A stretch of 64,000 nucleotides of DNA from Lepidonotus clava (lineage: Eukaryota > Annelida > Polychaeta > Phyllodocida > Polynoidae), in assembly GCA_936440205.1 (NCBI GenBank), contig OW387136.1, positions 50,180,232 through 50,244,231 of the forward strand, read 5' to 3'. The notes below the pieces were generated by a model. That model saw only the letters and a list, made by a program, of their open reading frames with translations, ran no database searches and had not been told where the DNA came from. The stretch's first letter is position 1. Each line of letters opens with the position of its first letter. The position numbers and the translations under genes were made by a program. Below, piece after piece: positions 21,499 through 32,067 of this stretch.

Positions 21499-22423
21499 CA
21501 GGGTTCTCCCAAGGTAAATTTCACTGCCCGCCGCACTAGTTGCCGCTAATGTGGCAAGGGGGAGAGAATAGGAGGGGCATCCCCTCCCATTGGGGCGGTA
21601 TGGGGGGCCACTCCCAGGAAAACTTTGAAAATATGACCTCTCATTCATGCAGTCTGAGGCATTCTAACGTACTTTAGTGATCTTAAGTAAGAATAATTCT
21701 TTTCCTTTAATATTTTGAATTTGGGTATGGAATTTAGGGTAAGGGAGGGGTTCCCTTTTTGGGGTATGGGGGGCCACCCCCAGGAAAATTTTGAAAATAT
21801 GACCTGCCATTCATACAATCTTAGGCATTCTAGTGTACTTTGATGAACTTAAGTAATGATAAATTTTCCTCTAATATTTTAAATTAGTATGGGTATGGGA
21901 TTCAGAGTAAGGGAAGTATTTCCTTTCGAGGGGTATGGGGGGCCACCCCCAGGAAAAAAAAAAATGAACTGTCATTGTCAAACTGTCAAGTTTTGACCTA
22001 TTCAAATATTTTGTCCCACACTTTTCACCCATAAGTCCCTGAATTTTCCCAAATAAGATGGTAAAATTGCAAGGACTTGACCTAGAAATATTTGATGATC
22101 AAGCTAAATCTAATAAATAGTTGGTATTTTGTTTTTAAAAAAAACAACAGAATTGCGTACCCAGCATTTCAAAAACGGCCTCCCAAAGTAGCATTGTCCG
22201 CTCCGAGGTATGCATTATCTCGATATGGGCTCCAGAAGTGACATTATCTGTCCACCCCCGTGAAAAGGGCCAGGAGAGAAAAGAAAGGGCCGGGAGAGGT
22301 AAGAAAGGGCCGGGAGGCAGTTTCTCTTTCCTTCTTTTTTGAAATCTGAAAAAAAAAGAAAAGATTCCCAATTTTTTACAGACTGGCGCACGCCGGGTGT
22401 GCCGGGTTTTGGGGAGAACCCTG
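21499..22423. mobile_element. hAT-like non-autonomous element with internal tandem repeats
   Basis: The left end CAGGGTTCTCCC and the right end GGGGAGAACCCTG are inverted repeats, flanked by the direct repeat GTTTATA (21492-21498 and 22424-22430). CAGGG-type ends with a 7-8 bp duplication are typical of hAT elements. The interior holds a direct tandem repeat of about 167 bp (21597-21960) and no transposase. Confidence 0.75.
21597..21960 (+). repeat. Tandem repeat, about 167-bp unit, roughly 2.2 copies
   Basis: 'ggtatggggggccac(c/t)cccag' recurs at 21598, 21764 and 21933, followed each time by related sequence (gaaaa..ttgaaaatatgacct) in the first two units. Confidence 0.8.
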
Positions 22424-22476
22424 GTTTATAGATTAATATGATGTTACTATGGTAACACACAGAGAGTATATTTCAC

Positions 22477-22990
22477 ATACGACCTTTGGTTACTCAGTTT
22501 CAATGAGAAAAGATGGAAATCAGTAAACAAAGGTCGTATCTGCTTTATATGAATTGTAAATAAAACTGAATCAGTTTTACTAATACAATTTACAAAAGTA
22601 GCATTCCTGAAGTAAATTTTATATGCTACGATTTATAACAATTGATTACACTAAAATAGTAAAGATTTATATGATGTTTACAATTTCACAATGAAATGCA
22701 GCCTATATATACGACCCTTGGTTACTCAGTACCCAGACCATGAATTCAGTAAACAAAGGTATCTAATATTTTCTAATTATAATCATATAACTGTGTTTCA
22801 TGTCATGAATTGAACTATATCACGCAGTAATGTTTTCAGGATAGTTATGTGGAAAAATGAATTACAAAATATTTCAATTTTGTATGAATTAGCTTCTTTT
22901 ACTAAGAAATAATCTTTGACTAAGTTCATATACGACCTTTGGTTACTCACAAAAAAGTGAAATAGGGCAAATAAGACCTTTGTTTACTGG
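22477..22990. repeat. Cluster of three regularly spaced hairpin motifs
   Basis: ATACGACCTTTGGTTACT occurs at 22477, 22709 (one change) and 22930. The first two are each followed within about 45 bp by an inverted partner, AGTAAACAAAGGTCGTAT at 22522 and a shorter match at 22748, so they can form stems of about 14-18 bp. After the third, the partner-like motif near 22974 is in direct orientation. A related inverted copy also abuts the element at 20339. Starts are spaced 232 and 221 bp apart. Confidence 0.65.
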
Positions 22991-23176
22991 TCTATAACCT
23001 TCCAAAGATTTGAAAAAATCCAAAATTTCCAGGTACCATTAGGCATCTATATCGGATCAGTTATGGGATCAATTTACTTGTGAAATTCAACATAGCAATA
23101 ATATCTATTCGTAATACACCAGTGCACACTTTTAGCATGACCATATCATTATAAAGTAATACTTTTGCATGTATTA

Positions 23177-23267
23177 AGGGGCCTTCCATTAAGTATGTAT
23201 ATGTATGCACCCAGGAAAAGGTGGGGCTCTGGGTTTTTCTTTAATTTATGTACTTAATGGAAGGCCC
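23177..23267. mobile_element. Short MITE with GGGCCTTCCATTAAGTA ends
   Basis: The ends (AGGGGCCTTCCATTAAGTA at left, its near-perfect inverse at right) are inverted repeats flanked by TTA (23174-23176 and 23268-23270). About 91 bp, non-coding. The TTA target site and end sequence suggest the same broad Harbinger-like group as 41752-41928 but a different family. Confidence 0.65.
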
Positions 23268-23270
23268 TTA

Positions 23271-23816
23271 TAACACTTACTTGTGGCCTATTGGAGGTAG
23301 GATTGAAGAACTGTAAAAGTTTGGTCTCCTGGCAGATGTTGGGGACAGGGAAGGGGACCTATCGGAGGCAAGCACTCAAACTACACTACCAGGTATGCAG
23401 CAGTGTATAACAGGCCTGAATGGAAGTTCGACCCTGATGTTCAACAGAGTGACACGACTCCACCTTAAATTTGACCCATAACTACAGGACTTACTTTCCA
23501 TACATTCTTTTTTTTCTTTTTTAACAATTTTATTTATCCTAGATTTCTCCAGTATTCCTCCTCTGATAGCATATAGTTTGTACAGTACATTGATTCACAA
23601 GTTCTGTTTCTTAATTTAGATAATATATCCAATTATATCTCAAACTTTTAGTTTAATGCAACTATTAGTTTGGCTAACAGTTTATAGATGAGATGAGATG
23701 GTACATACAAAATCAATTAATTTTGGTGAGACACCAATAAGACATCAGAAAAAGAACAAACATATAGGATCAAATAAACCATATTATAATTCAAGTACAT
23801 TCATGAACCAAACATG
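23271..23816. other. Non-coding; possible 3' UTR of the minus-strand exon
   Basis: Reading the minus strand, sequence after the stop at 23817 is non-coding for about 280 bp and reaches an AATAAA-type signal near 23530, then an A-rich run near 23505-23520. This could be the 3' UTR of a gene, or the tail of a retrocopy. Confidence 0.4.
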
Positions 23817-23983
23817 TTAAGGAATTTGGGGTAAGATCTCAAGGCCCAGACGCTGCAGTTCACAATTTATATATTCATCAAAACATACTTTCTTATGGGT
23901 GTAAGACGTGGCAGCTGGCTTCACACGACCACAAATGACCTGCTGGACACTGTCAGGTGCACTCAGCCCCTCTTGGTTGGCTC
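23817..23983 (-). CDS. Candidate terminal exon of a host gene, product unknown
   Basis: The minus strand encodes 'NQEGLSAPDSVQQVICGRVK' then 'PAATSYTHKKVCFDEYINCE' and 'LQRLGLEILPQIP' before a stop at 23817-23819. The composition is that of an ordinary soluble protein, with no low-complexity bias. A stop in the same frame lies just upstream and a 'tatgtccag' acceptor-like site sits at its start, which fits a last coding exon. A downstream AATAAA near 23530 agrees. I do not recognise the family. A fragment of a retrocopy is the main alternative. If it is an exon, the gene continues leftward on its own strand across the 17-kb LTR element at 24197. Confidence 0.4.
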
Positions 23984-24196
23984 CTGGACATAGTTTTTAA
24001 AGGGATAACAGACTGTTTAACCACAATTCTAAATCCATTACAGGACCTCAAAACCAGAATTTTATGTTAGACCTATGCTAGAACACCCCATTAAAACACA
24101 AAAATATTTGTCACCATGCTTATTTCTGAGCGAGAGGTTAAGAAAGATAAATTCCTTAACTATAGAAGTCTATGGGGAGAATAAAATTAGTCATAT

Positions 24197-24733
24197 TGTA
24201 CTGACGCGGGTGGCCAGTCCATGTTTGGGCAGCATAACGTGAGCTTAGAAGCGCACGTGTAAGCCAATGTTTCACTTTGACAGTAGTGAAATGAGGGAGG
24301 AGTTAAGGTGTGACGTACCACCATATAATAATGTGTTCCGCTCTTAGCTAGCCAGAGTAGCTGCAAGCACTGTGTGAGTAAACATCCTGTGAAGGTTGGA
24401 CCTTTAATCTGCAGTCTAGGTTCTGGAGAGAGGCATATAGAAATTGTGTTAGAGCGCGGAGCGTTGACTGAATGTGTTTGAGGGAACTCTAACTTCGGGA
24501 CTGATCATGGTCAATCGAGTTCTTGTCACGTAACGAATAGACATTGGATAATAAACAACAAATCCTTTCACAACGAGTGTTCACGTCTTACATGATGAGG
24601 GAACTATAATTATGTATTGGACGATCGCAGTCGACGAGGAGGGAGACTGCGAATGGAGCTAGCGATTATCTATACAACGAAATAACACAAACACGCATTA
24701 ACTTTAAATGGATAATTAAACCTCTATAGTTCA
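24197..24733 (+). repeat. 5' LTR of the giant Gypsy element
   Basis: It begins TGTACTGACGCGGG and ends TATAGTTCA. It contains a 'tataataatg' TATA-like box near 24326 and an AATAAA near 24550. It is followed two bases later by a TGGTGGAGAAATACCCG primer-binding site. Confidence 0.93.
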
Positions 24734-24735
24734 AT

Positions 24736-24752
24736 TGGTGGAGAAATACCCG
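24736..24752 (+). promoter_or_regulatory. Primer-binding site (TGGTGGAGAAATACCCG)
   Basis: It starts with TGG two bases after the LTR, complementary to a CCA-ended tRNA. I cannot name the tRNA from sequence alone. Confidence 0.75.
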
Positions 24753-24879
24753 AATGGATTGGCTGTGTTAAGTCGGGACGACTTGAACTCTTGTTCTGTT
24801 CAGGACTACAGGTGAGTCCTTCATCTCTAGCGCCTGCGGGGCACTATGTGGGAACGAAGGATGGCCGGGTGATGGACTG

Positions 24880-26907
24880 ATGAAGTCAAGCCGCGGTTCA
24901 ACAGGACCCTTACCTTCGCCTCCAGGGGGGCAACCTGGCCGGGGAAACGAACATCAGACACGCTCGAAGGGCGAACCACTTCCTTACAGCCTAGGGTCAC
25001 GAGATGAACCTATCTTCGATGGGAGATTCCGTAATCCGAACGGCGGAGAAAACGCCAAAGGACCGGACAAACAATTGATCAGTCAAAAGCCTCTACCAAT
25101 AACCTCTGATGCTTCTCCAGTCCTGCTCAGAGAAAAGGACCAACCGGAGGAACACACACGGAACAAGCCAGGGCAATTTCGCCCTTACCCTGAGGAGGAG
25201 TACAGTGCTGTAACCTACGCCATTGGCCAGGCGATTGGTCCACAGTATGGTGCTTTCACTAGTGAACTTTCTTCACCTGCTCCAGCCAAAGTGGGAAGGA
25301 CACTAGGATCTCCTTTTCCGGCCGCCGCGACAACTTCCTCGGCGGAGCGGACAGGGCTCATATCCACTCCCACAGAGCGGGGTATTGACCTCGATCAACC
25401 AGCAACCGCTATTGAGGGAGACAACTCACTACAGCACGATAACCTTACTAACCCTTTTATTCCCCATACACCGTCCCAACCCATTGTCCAGGGTACTGTA
25501 CTTGCTCCTAGAAAGAGTAGGGAGGAAAGCGCAGAAGGGGATGGGGAAGAATCAAATCAGGGAGGTTCACCAAGTATATCTACTTTGTTATCCAGGGCGA
25601 GACTAAATTTCCCAAAGACACATACAGAAACCACTACACCAAGTGTACATGAAAAAGTTTCTTCACCAGATAGTTCTGGAAGCTCTTTTGAAAAGATAGG
25701 GAGCGGGGAATCGTCTAAGGAAAGTAGTATATATGATAGTAACAAAGATCAGGATATTATCGATTCGAATGAGGGCTCAATAGTAGATGAGGGGTCCAAT
25801 GAATTAGAAGTAGGCTCAGATAATCAAGACTCCGGGGATGAACAGGGGAGTTTAGATGAAGACGTAGAGTCTAATCCTGGTCATATACCTGTTGTACAAG
25901 AACCAGTAAGAATGGCGGACAAGGTCCCTCACCTTAGACTACCGTGGTTCCATGGTAAGGAATCGGAAAGCGTTGATAAATATTTCCGCGAGCTGGAGCG
26001 ATATAAAGCTATTTATGGCTGGGATGATGACCGGCTATTGGCTATGACGCTAATCGGGCTGAAGGAAAGGGCAGACGATTGGGCAAATACGCTACCAGAC
26101 GGGGAGAAGGATACTTTTGAGCGATTAAGGGACTCTATGTTTAAGATATTTGGCGATAGACGAGCCAAATGGCAGAAGCATGTCGATTTCTGCCACTTAG
26201 TCCAAACAAAAGATCAGACAGTATTAGATTTTGCGGGTCTTTTAAAACAGAGACAGACAAAATGTGAAGTGAGTGAAAACACTATTTTGGCAGTCTTTTT
26301 GGATGGACTAAAAGCAAGCATAGCGAAACAGGTAGCTGTTATGAATCCTGTGTCATTTGAAGAAGCCGTTGCTGCGGCCACGAGAATCGAATCTCTTGAC
26401 AAAAAGTCTGGTACCAAGGTCTCAGCGGCAGTGGTACAGCTCGAAAATGATCAACCCCAAACTAAAGAGAAGCAACCTATGGATCACATGCTAGATAAAT
26501 TTAATCTAGTACTCGCACGAATGGAAGCGAATCCATGGGCGCAAAAGAGCCAACAGGCTCCATCTCCACAACCCCCTCCGCCCAGTGTGCCAAACAACCC
26601 TCCCCAAGGGAATAAAGGGAAGGGAGGCTACAGGGGCAAGGGAGGTCGACAAGTCTATAAAAACTCTCGTCAGCAGAGTAATGACAAAAATGATCAAAGC
26701 TCAGATCAAAGTAAGAAATCAGCCAATCAAGGAGCCCGAAAGAAAGTGGTGCCAATGCGAGACGATACGAAATACTGCATTGTCCACCAGATGTATGGGC
26801 ATCCCACCGAGTCGTGCTTTTGGCTCATCAAAAGGTTGCAAGAAAAACCTCCATATATCTCTAGTGGGTCTCGCGACAAAGAAAAAGATCAAGGGGCGGG
26901 AAACTAG
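24880..26907 (+). CDS. gag: Gag-like polyprotein of the giant Gypsy element
   Basis: This 675-residue frame has a long acidic, Ser/Pro-rich N-terminal region (about 1-340), a retrotransposon capsid domain (about 345-520, 'LPWFHGKESESVDKYFRELE' and 'ALTLIGLKERADDWA'-type motif reading 'LLAMTLIGLKERADDW'), a Pro/Gln/Lys-rich basic stretch, and a single Cys-His cluster near residues 630-646 (C-x2-H-x4-H-x4-C) where a CCHC knuckle is usual. The N-terminal extension is long for Gypsy gag. It lies directly downstream of the primer-binding site and upstream of pol. Confidence 0.85.
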   Translation: MKSSRGSTGPLPSPPGGQPGRGNEHQTRSKGEPLPYSLGSRDEPIFDGRFRNPNGGENAKGPDKQLISQKPLPITSDASPVLLREKDQPEEHTRNKPGQFRPYPEEEYSAVTYAIGQAIGPQYGAFTSELSSPAPAKVGRTLGSPFPAAATTSSAERTGLISTPTERGIDLDQPATAIEGDNSLQHDNLTNPFIPHTPSQPIVQGTVLAPRKSREESAEGDGEESNQGGSPSISTLLSRARLNFPKTHTETTTPSVHEKVSSPDSSGSSFEKIGSGESSKESSIYDSNKDQDIIDSNEGSIVDEGSNELEVGSDNQDSGDEQGSLDEDVESNPGHIPVVQEPVRMADKVPHLRLPWFHGKESESVDKYFRELERYKAIYGWDDDRLLAMTLIGLKERADDWANTLPDGEKDTFERLRDSMFKIFGDRRAKWQKHVDFCHLVQTKDQTVLDFAGLLKQRQTKCEVSENTILAVFLDGLKASIAKQVAVMNPVSFEEAVAAATRIESLDKKSGTKVSAAVVQLENDQPQTKEKQPMDHMLDKFNLVLARMEANPWAQKSQQAPSPQPPPPSVPNNPPQGNKGKGGYRGKGGRQVYKNSRQQSNDKNDQSSDQSKKSANQGARKKVVPMRDDTKYCIVHQMYGHPTESCFWLIKRLQEKPPYISSGSRDKEKDQGAGN

Positions 26908-27029
26908 AGAGCTGGTCCGCCCACCCGACTGTTGAATTATTTCAGGCAGACGGGCCAGCACGAAGGGAACAGGGGGATGATGCCATTTTCCTAAGTCTTG
27001 ATATCAGGCACTTTCGTGTAAAAGCTCTA

Positions 27030-30000
27030 GTGGATATGGGCGCAGGTGACTGTTTCATTTCTCAGAAGTTTAGGGAAAAACTACCGGCAGAGTGTATTCA
27101 GGACGCCTGGGATATAAAAACTGGGACTATAAGTCTAGCGGATAATACTTCCCAACAACTTTTAGAGCAAATCCGACTAAAATTCAAAATCGCTGAATCT
27201 ACCGCATATTATGAATTTAATGTGGTGAACAGTCTTTGCCATGAGGTAGTGATCGGGCGAAACCTATTAACGGTCTTAAAGACTGATCTATCACTACCGG
27301 GACCCCAAGTCGAAGTGTTTTCAGGGAATCCCATAAGTGCGATAGAAAAGGTGAGAATTGAATCGCATTCAGAAATGATAATACCGGTGCGACCTTGGTA
27401 TAAAGTCTCCACGGCGGACCGAGCAGTGTACTGCGCTCCGGCGGTCACGGCTCCGGTCTCCGTGGAAGGCAGTCTTAACAACACCGAGGGAGAATGGTGG
27501 AATGAATCCACTAGAATGAATCCACTAGAAACCACCCAAATCATAGACCCTAAGGATGTGTTGGGATTTGTGGAAGATTGTAAAGCTCCTGCGGTAACTC
27601 GAGAACAGGTAGAGGAATTTGTTGATTTTGCCTATCTGTCTAAATCAGACACACCGCTTGCACTTTGCCAGGTTACTATAGATATAGTACATGAGGCGGT
27701 CACTGGCGTAGAAACCACTACATGCCCCGATGATAGTCAGGACGATGAGAAACTAGAAAAAGATAGGGAAAAGATAAATGAGATCAACCTATCAAAATCA
27801 TGTCTCACTGAGGACCAAAAAGAAGAGTTGCGAAAAATGCTATTAAGAAATCGCGAAAGCCTCGCTTTCTCTATGGCAGAATTAGGAGAATGCAATATTG
27901 CACCTATGAAAATTAGAGTAGAAGAAAGCGCCGGCATTGTGGCATCACAACCGTATCGATATTCTCCACAGAAAATGGACATTATCGATGAACAGGTAAA
28001 GCAATTGATCGAAATAGGGGTGATTGAGCCAAGTGAGTCAGCATGGAGAAGCCCACTGGTTGTAGTACAAAAGAAGGATGGGAAACCACGGTTATGTACC
28101 GATTTTCGAATGTTAAATATGATTATTTTCAAAGATAAGTTTCCCATGCCGACCGCACGGTTCCTCTTTTTGTACATGGCGTACAAGAAACCAACCATTT
28201 GGACCGCTCTAGATCTCCTAAGTTGCTATCACCAATGTGTTATCGAAGAAGAGTCTAGAGAATATACCGCCTTCGAGACACCCATGGGAGTGTACCATTA
28301 TAAGAGAGTACCTTTCGGATTGGTCGGGGCACCCTTGGCAGTTCACCAAAGTCATGGCCATTGCGTTAAGAGGCCTTGTACCACGGGTGTGCCTAGCATA
28401 CTTGGATGACGTAATAGTCTACGATACAAACTTTGAAGGGCATGTTCAAAGCATAGAACTGGTCCTACAAGCGCTTCACCGCGCAGGGCTCAAATTGAAA
28501 CCATCCAAGTGTGAATGGTGTCGCGACGAGATCAATTTCTTGGGTCATGTGGTAAATGCCGAAGGGGTAAAAACCCAGGCGCAAACTACTCGTAAAATTG
28601 AAACATTCAACAGACCGCATAATGTCAAGACGGTCAAATCCTTGTTAGGACTGTGTAACTATTACAGAACCTTCGTACCGGGATTTGCTGAAATAACAGT
28701 ACCGCTAAACAAGCTACTTAAAAAGGACATCAGATTTGAGTGGACTGAGGAATGTGAGCAGGCATTCATAAAGTTGAAGGCTTTGCTTACGTCCCCACCA
28801 CTATTAATTCATCCAGACATTGGGGGACATTTTTATGTTCTTACCGATGCGTCTGATACAGCCTGTGGCGCTGCAATCTGTCACAAGCTAAACGATGTCT
28901 ACCGACCTATAGCTTTTTGGGGATGCGCAATGCGAGACGCTGAACTAAACTATACGGTTACTGAAAAGGAGGCACTTGCTGTAGTAAAAGCTCTCAAGAA
29001 TTATGAGGACATGTTGCAGGGTGCTAAAGTGACCATAGTAACTGATCACAAGCCCCTCGCACCGCTGCTCCAGCAAGCGTATAAAGCCCCTTCAGCAAGG
29101 CTGAAAAGATGGGGATTGGCTTTGACGGACTTTGATTTTGAAATCATTCACGAGCCCGGGGCCACCCACTTTCTGCCTGACTATTTATCCCGCGTGCATC
29201 AAGAGCTGAGGTTAGACAAGGATTACGAATCAGAAGTAGGCTGAGAGCTATTTAGAGCAGAGATAGATTTAGAGGAACTAACATTATCCTCCATTATCAG
29301 CGAACAGCTGAGAGACACAGAGTGCAGTCAGGTCATAGCCTACTTGGAGCGGGGTGAGCTCCCGGCGAACTCAGAGGATGCTGGTAGAACCATTGACAGC
29401 GCTGAAACAATGGCGCTACTCGCCCCCGGCGTACTATATAAAATCAATAGAAGCCGATCCAAGAGAAACAAACAAATCACAAAGCTTAAACCGCGAATAG
29501 TGGTACCACCGCGCCTGGTTGGAAAAGTCCTTCACTTGCTACATAATGATGTATTGGCAGGGGGACATGTAGGAGCTGCGGCGTTGAATACCAAAATCAC
29601 CGAACAGTACTACTGGAGAAACATGTATGCCGACATAATTAACTATGTCAAAGCATGTGAGGTTTGTGCTTTACGAAAGCGAGCCCCACATTTTAAAGCG
29701 ATGGCTAAAACTTGGGACAGACCCTCCAGACCCTGGAAGGTGGTTCAATGTGATTTTATCGGACCGCTCAAGCGAGCAAATGATGGGTCTAAATATATAA
29801 TGACTTTTATTGACCTGTTAACCGGCTGGCCAGAGGCTTTCTGTACCAAAGATTCAACGGCTAAGACAGCTGCAGAACAGTTCCTGTATGGTATCGTGTG
29901 TCGATATGGAAAGGTTGAGCGCCTGCACTCTGATCGAGGGGCGACGTTCCTATCGGACTTATTTCGCGAAATTACCAGCAAACTGGCTTGCAAGCAAACA

Positions 30001-31149
30001 TTCACCACGGGTAGAATGCCCACTGGCAACGCGAGAGTAGAAAGGCTACATAAAACCCTCGAAAACATTGTTGCCTACTACATAACTGATGATCACAAAA
30101 CCTAGCCAGATCTGGTGCCGGTTGCCTTGTGGACAATACGATCCACTATAAGTAACCGCACTGGTTTCAGCCCCCATACATTGTTATATGGGCGTGATCC
30201 CATCAGTATGGGCCTACCTGACAAGGGAACAATTCCAGAGACCCTAAATGACTACGAGTTTTATCTCCAGACTCGTGACAACATAGCTCTTTTTGAACAT
30301 ATGGCATCTGACGTGGTAAAGGGGTATGAAAAAGACCTAAAAGACCGCATAGATGAACATGCAAATCCGCACCGGTTTTTGGAGGGAGATCTTGTGTACA
30401 TGTACGATCCGCTGTGTGCCGTTAATAAATCTTCCAAGTTCTCAAACAGGTATACAGGGCCACATAGGGTAATTGAAACTAAAGGGGACCATGTGGTGAG
30501 GTTAACGTCGCTTAAAACAGGTAAAACAATGCCCCATTTTGTTAACATCTCTAAGCTAAAGAAAGAATACCCTGCATGGGGTCCCGCCCTACCAAAACCT
30601 GACCATACTAACGCCCCAGCACTCTCAGAACATGAGGTCCAGTCCGACCATTCTGAGTCGAGCCAAACCAACGTCGACGACCCGGCTAAGGAGAGAATAG
30701 TCGCCGTCGCCAACGACGATGGAACGGGAGAGACAACCGCCGGACCTCTCCTGGTGGACTCGACAGCTCCAAAAACTGAGCAGAAAGCTCGGGAGCCGGA
30801 GACAACCGTACCGGTTAATAATGGTCAGGACGGTGACATGCAAAGGTCACCAGGCCCGCCTAGTGAAACTCTCGTGAAACCAAGAAAGGTAGGCCGTCCA
30901 AAGAAGAAAAAGAAAGGTCGACCTGTGTTACGCGAGACGACGGGGATAGAGGGAACGGCCCCTGGATCCGTTGCATCACACGATAAGGCAGACATAAGGG
31001 CCACTTCTCCTAAGACGGATACTGATGTTGCTGGAAGTTCAGCGCCAGGTGGTGAACAGCTTGATGCTAATGATCCACCCAAGGGAAGATACGCGTTGCG
31101 GAAAAGAACCAAAAACCGATTACGCAACGCTAGCAGACCCCCAGTATGA
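27030..31149 (+). pseudogene. pol: Pol region of the giant Gypsy element (PR-RT-RH-IN)
   Basis: Domains in order: aspartic protease (motif MGAGDCFIS, about 27030-27300), reverse transcriptase (about 27880-28600, 'YLDDVIVYD' active site), RNase H (about 28820-29200, 'YVLTDASDTACG' and 'VTDHKPLAP'), integrase zinc region (about 29560-29690, 'CEVCALRKR'), integrase core (about 29740-30080, 'VQCDFIGPL' and 'LHSDRGATF') and C-terminal domain (about 30120-30600). The integrase tail carries an AT-hook-like 'VGRPKKKKKGRP' near 30890-30925. It looks recently active but has about three breaks. Confidence 0.88.
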
Positions 31150-32067
31150 CTGGTAGGAAACTGCACATTAAGACAGGTGCACCAACTGACTATGATAAGA
31201 GCGGCAGCCACGCCCGAGTACTGATAAGCTGGTACTTACTGCCACTCTCGGTTGATGTCATTATTATTGCAGATAGTAAGAAAAAGTGAACTTCTGTAAT
31301 TCTAAGGCAAACAAATTAATGGATCCGGCTGCTGACGTCAGAGGATAGCATCCGACCAAAATTGGCGGACATCGCTCTCCCTCACCCTATAAGGAGAGGA
31401 TGGAGTGAGTGGAAGCGCAAGCGATGGCGCATGAATAATTAAGGGCGATGGAACCACTTGCATTTTGTTGGGATGTTTGTGGAAAGTTGAGGGAGAGTTT
31501 AGTTGGAAGCTGGTTCGAAGAGACACGCAGGATTCATGCTTAAGCTGCTGAAATAGAAATTTACAATTTCTAAACCACGCACCATGGGACCCGATGATGC
31601 GGCGACGAGGGCTCTCATGCGTCTACATAGGCTGGCACTTAGCGTCAAACCATGCATTAGCCACCTCAACCATTGGATGTGTTCGCATTCAATCAATTCG
31701 TGGAAACGAAAACATACTACGCAAAGCCAACGGGCGATGACTTCTACCATTCGCTACATGAAACTTCATCGAAAGGATTGAAACACCATGCGGACTTAAC
31801 CTAACGGACATAAAATGATTGACGGACTTACCAGATGGATCTTGGATGTGATTGGGAGCGTCCATCATGGGAAACTGTTTTTCGATCAAACCCTATGAGG
31901 GACCGAGGACTTGTCCTATGGTACCGGTCCAACGCGATGGAACTGTCATTGTCCCCTTGAATGCGAAACGGTCGATCATACGCAAACAAAGGCCCGTCAG
32001 GGGAGTGTACATGGGACCTTTTTATACGAAATGAAATTGCGAGTGATCAGACCTGCCTGTGCCGGCG
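31150..32067 (+). other. Accessory region of the giant Gypsy element, upstream part
   Basis: About 900 bases between pol and the overlapping ORF pair hold no large frame. The one small ORF worth noting is at 31867-32034. Spliced leaders or regulatory RNA could lie here; I see no direct sign. Confidence 0.4.
31867..32034 (+). CDS. Small ORF with N-myristoylation motif (MGNCFS)
   Basis: The 55-residue frame begins MGNCFSIKPYEGPRTCPMVP. Met-Gly with Ser at position 6 is the N-myristoylation consensus, and Cys4 would allow palmitoylation as in Src-family kinases, so the product would be expected at membranes. The C-terminal half is basic (KRSIIRKQRPVRG). The start context 'catcATGG' is favourable. 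It lies between pol and env, the place where retroviruses carry accessory genes. Size makes chance possible; function is inference. Confidence 0.4.
   Translation: MGNCFSIKPYEGPRTCPMVPVQRDGTVIVPLNAKRSIIRKQRPVRGVYMGPFYTK

Noticed and set aside
26501-26961. Minus-strand ORFs over the end of gag
   Set aside because: Shadows of the Pro/Gln/Lys-rich gag tail; no motif and no start context.
27737-28198. Minus-strand 153-aa ORF
   Set aside because: Lies over the RT coding region with Ser/Phe-rich shadow composition.
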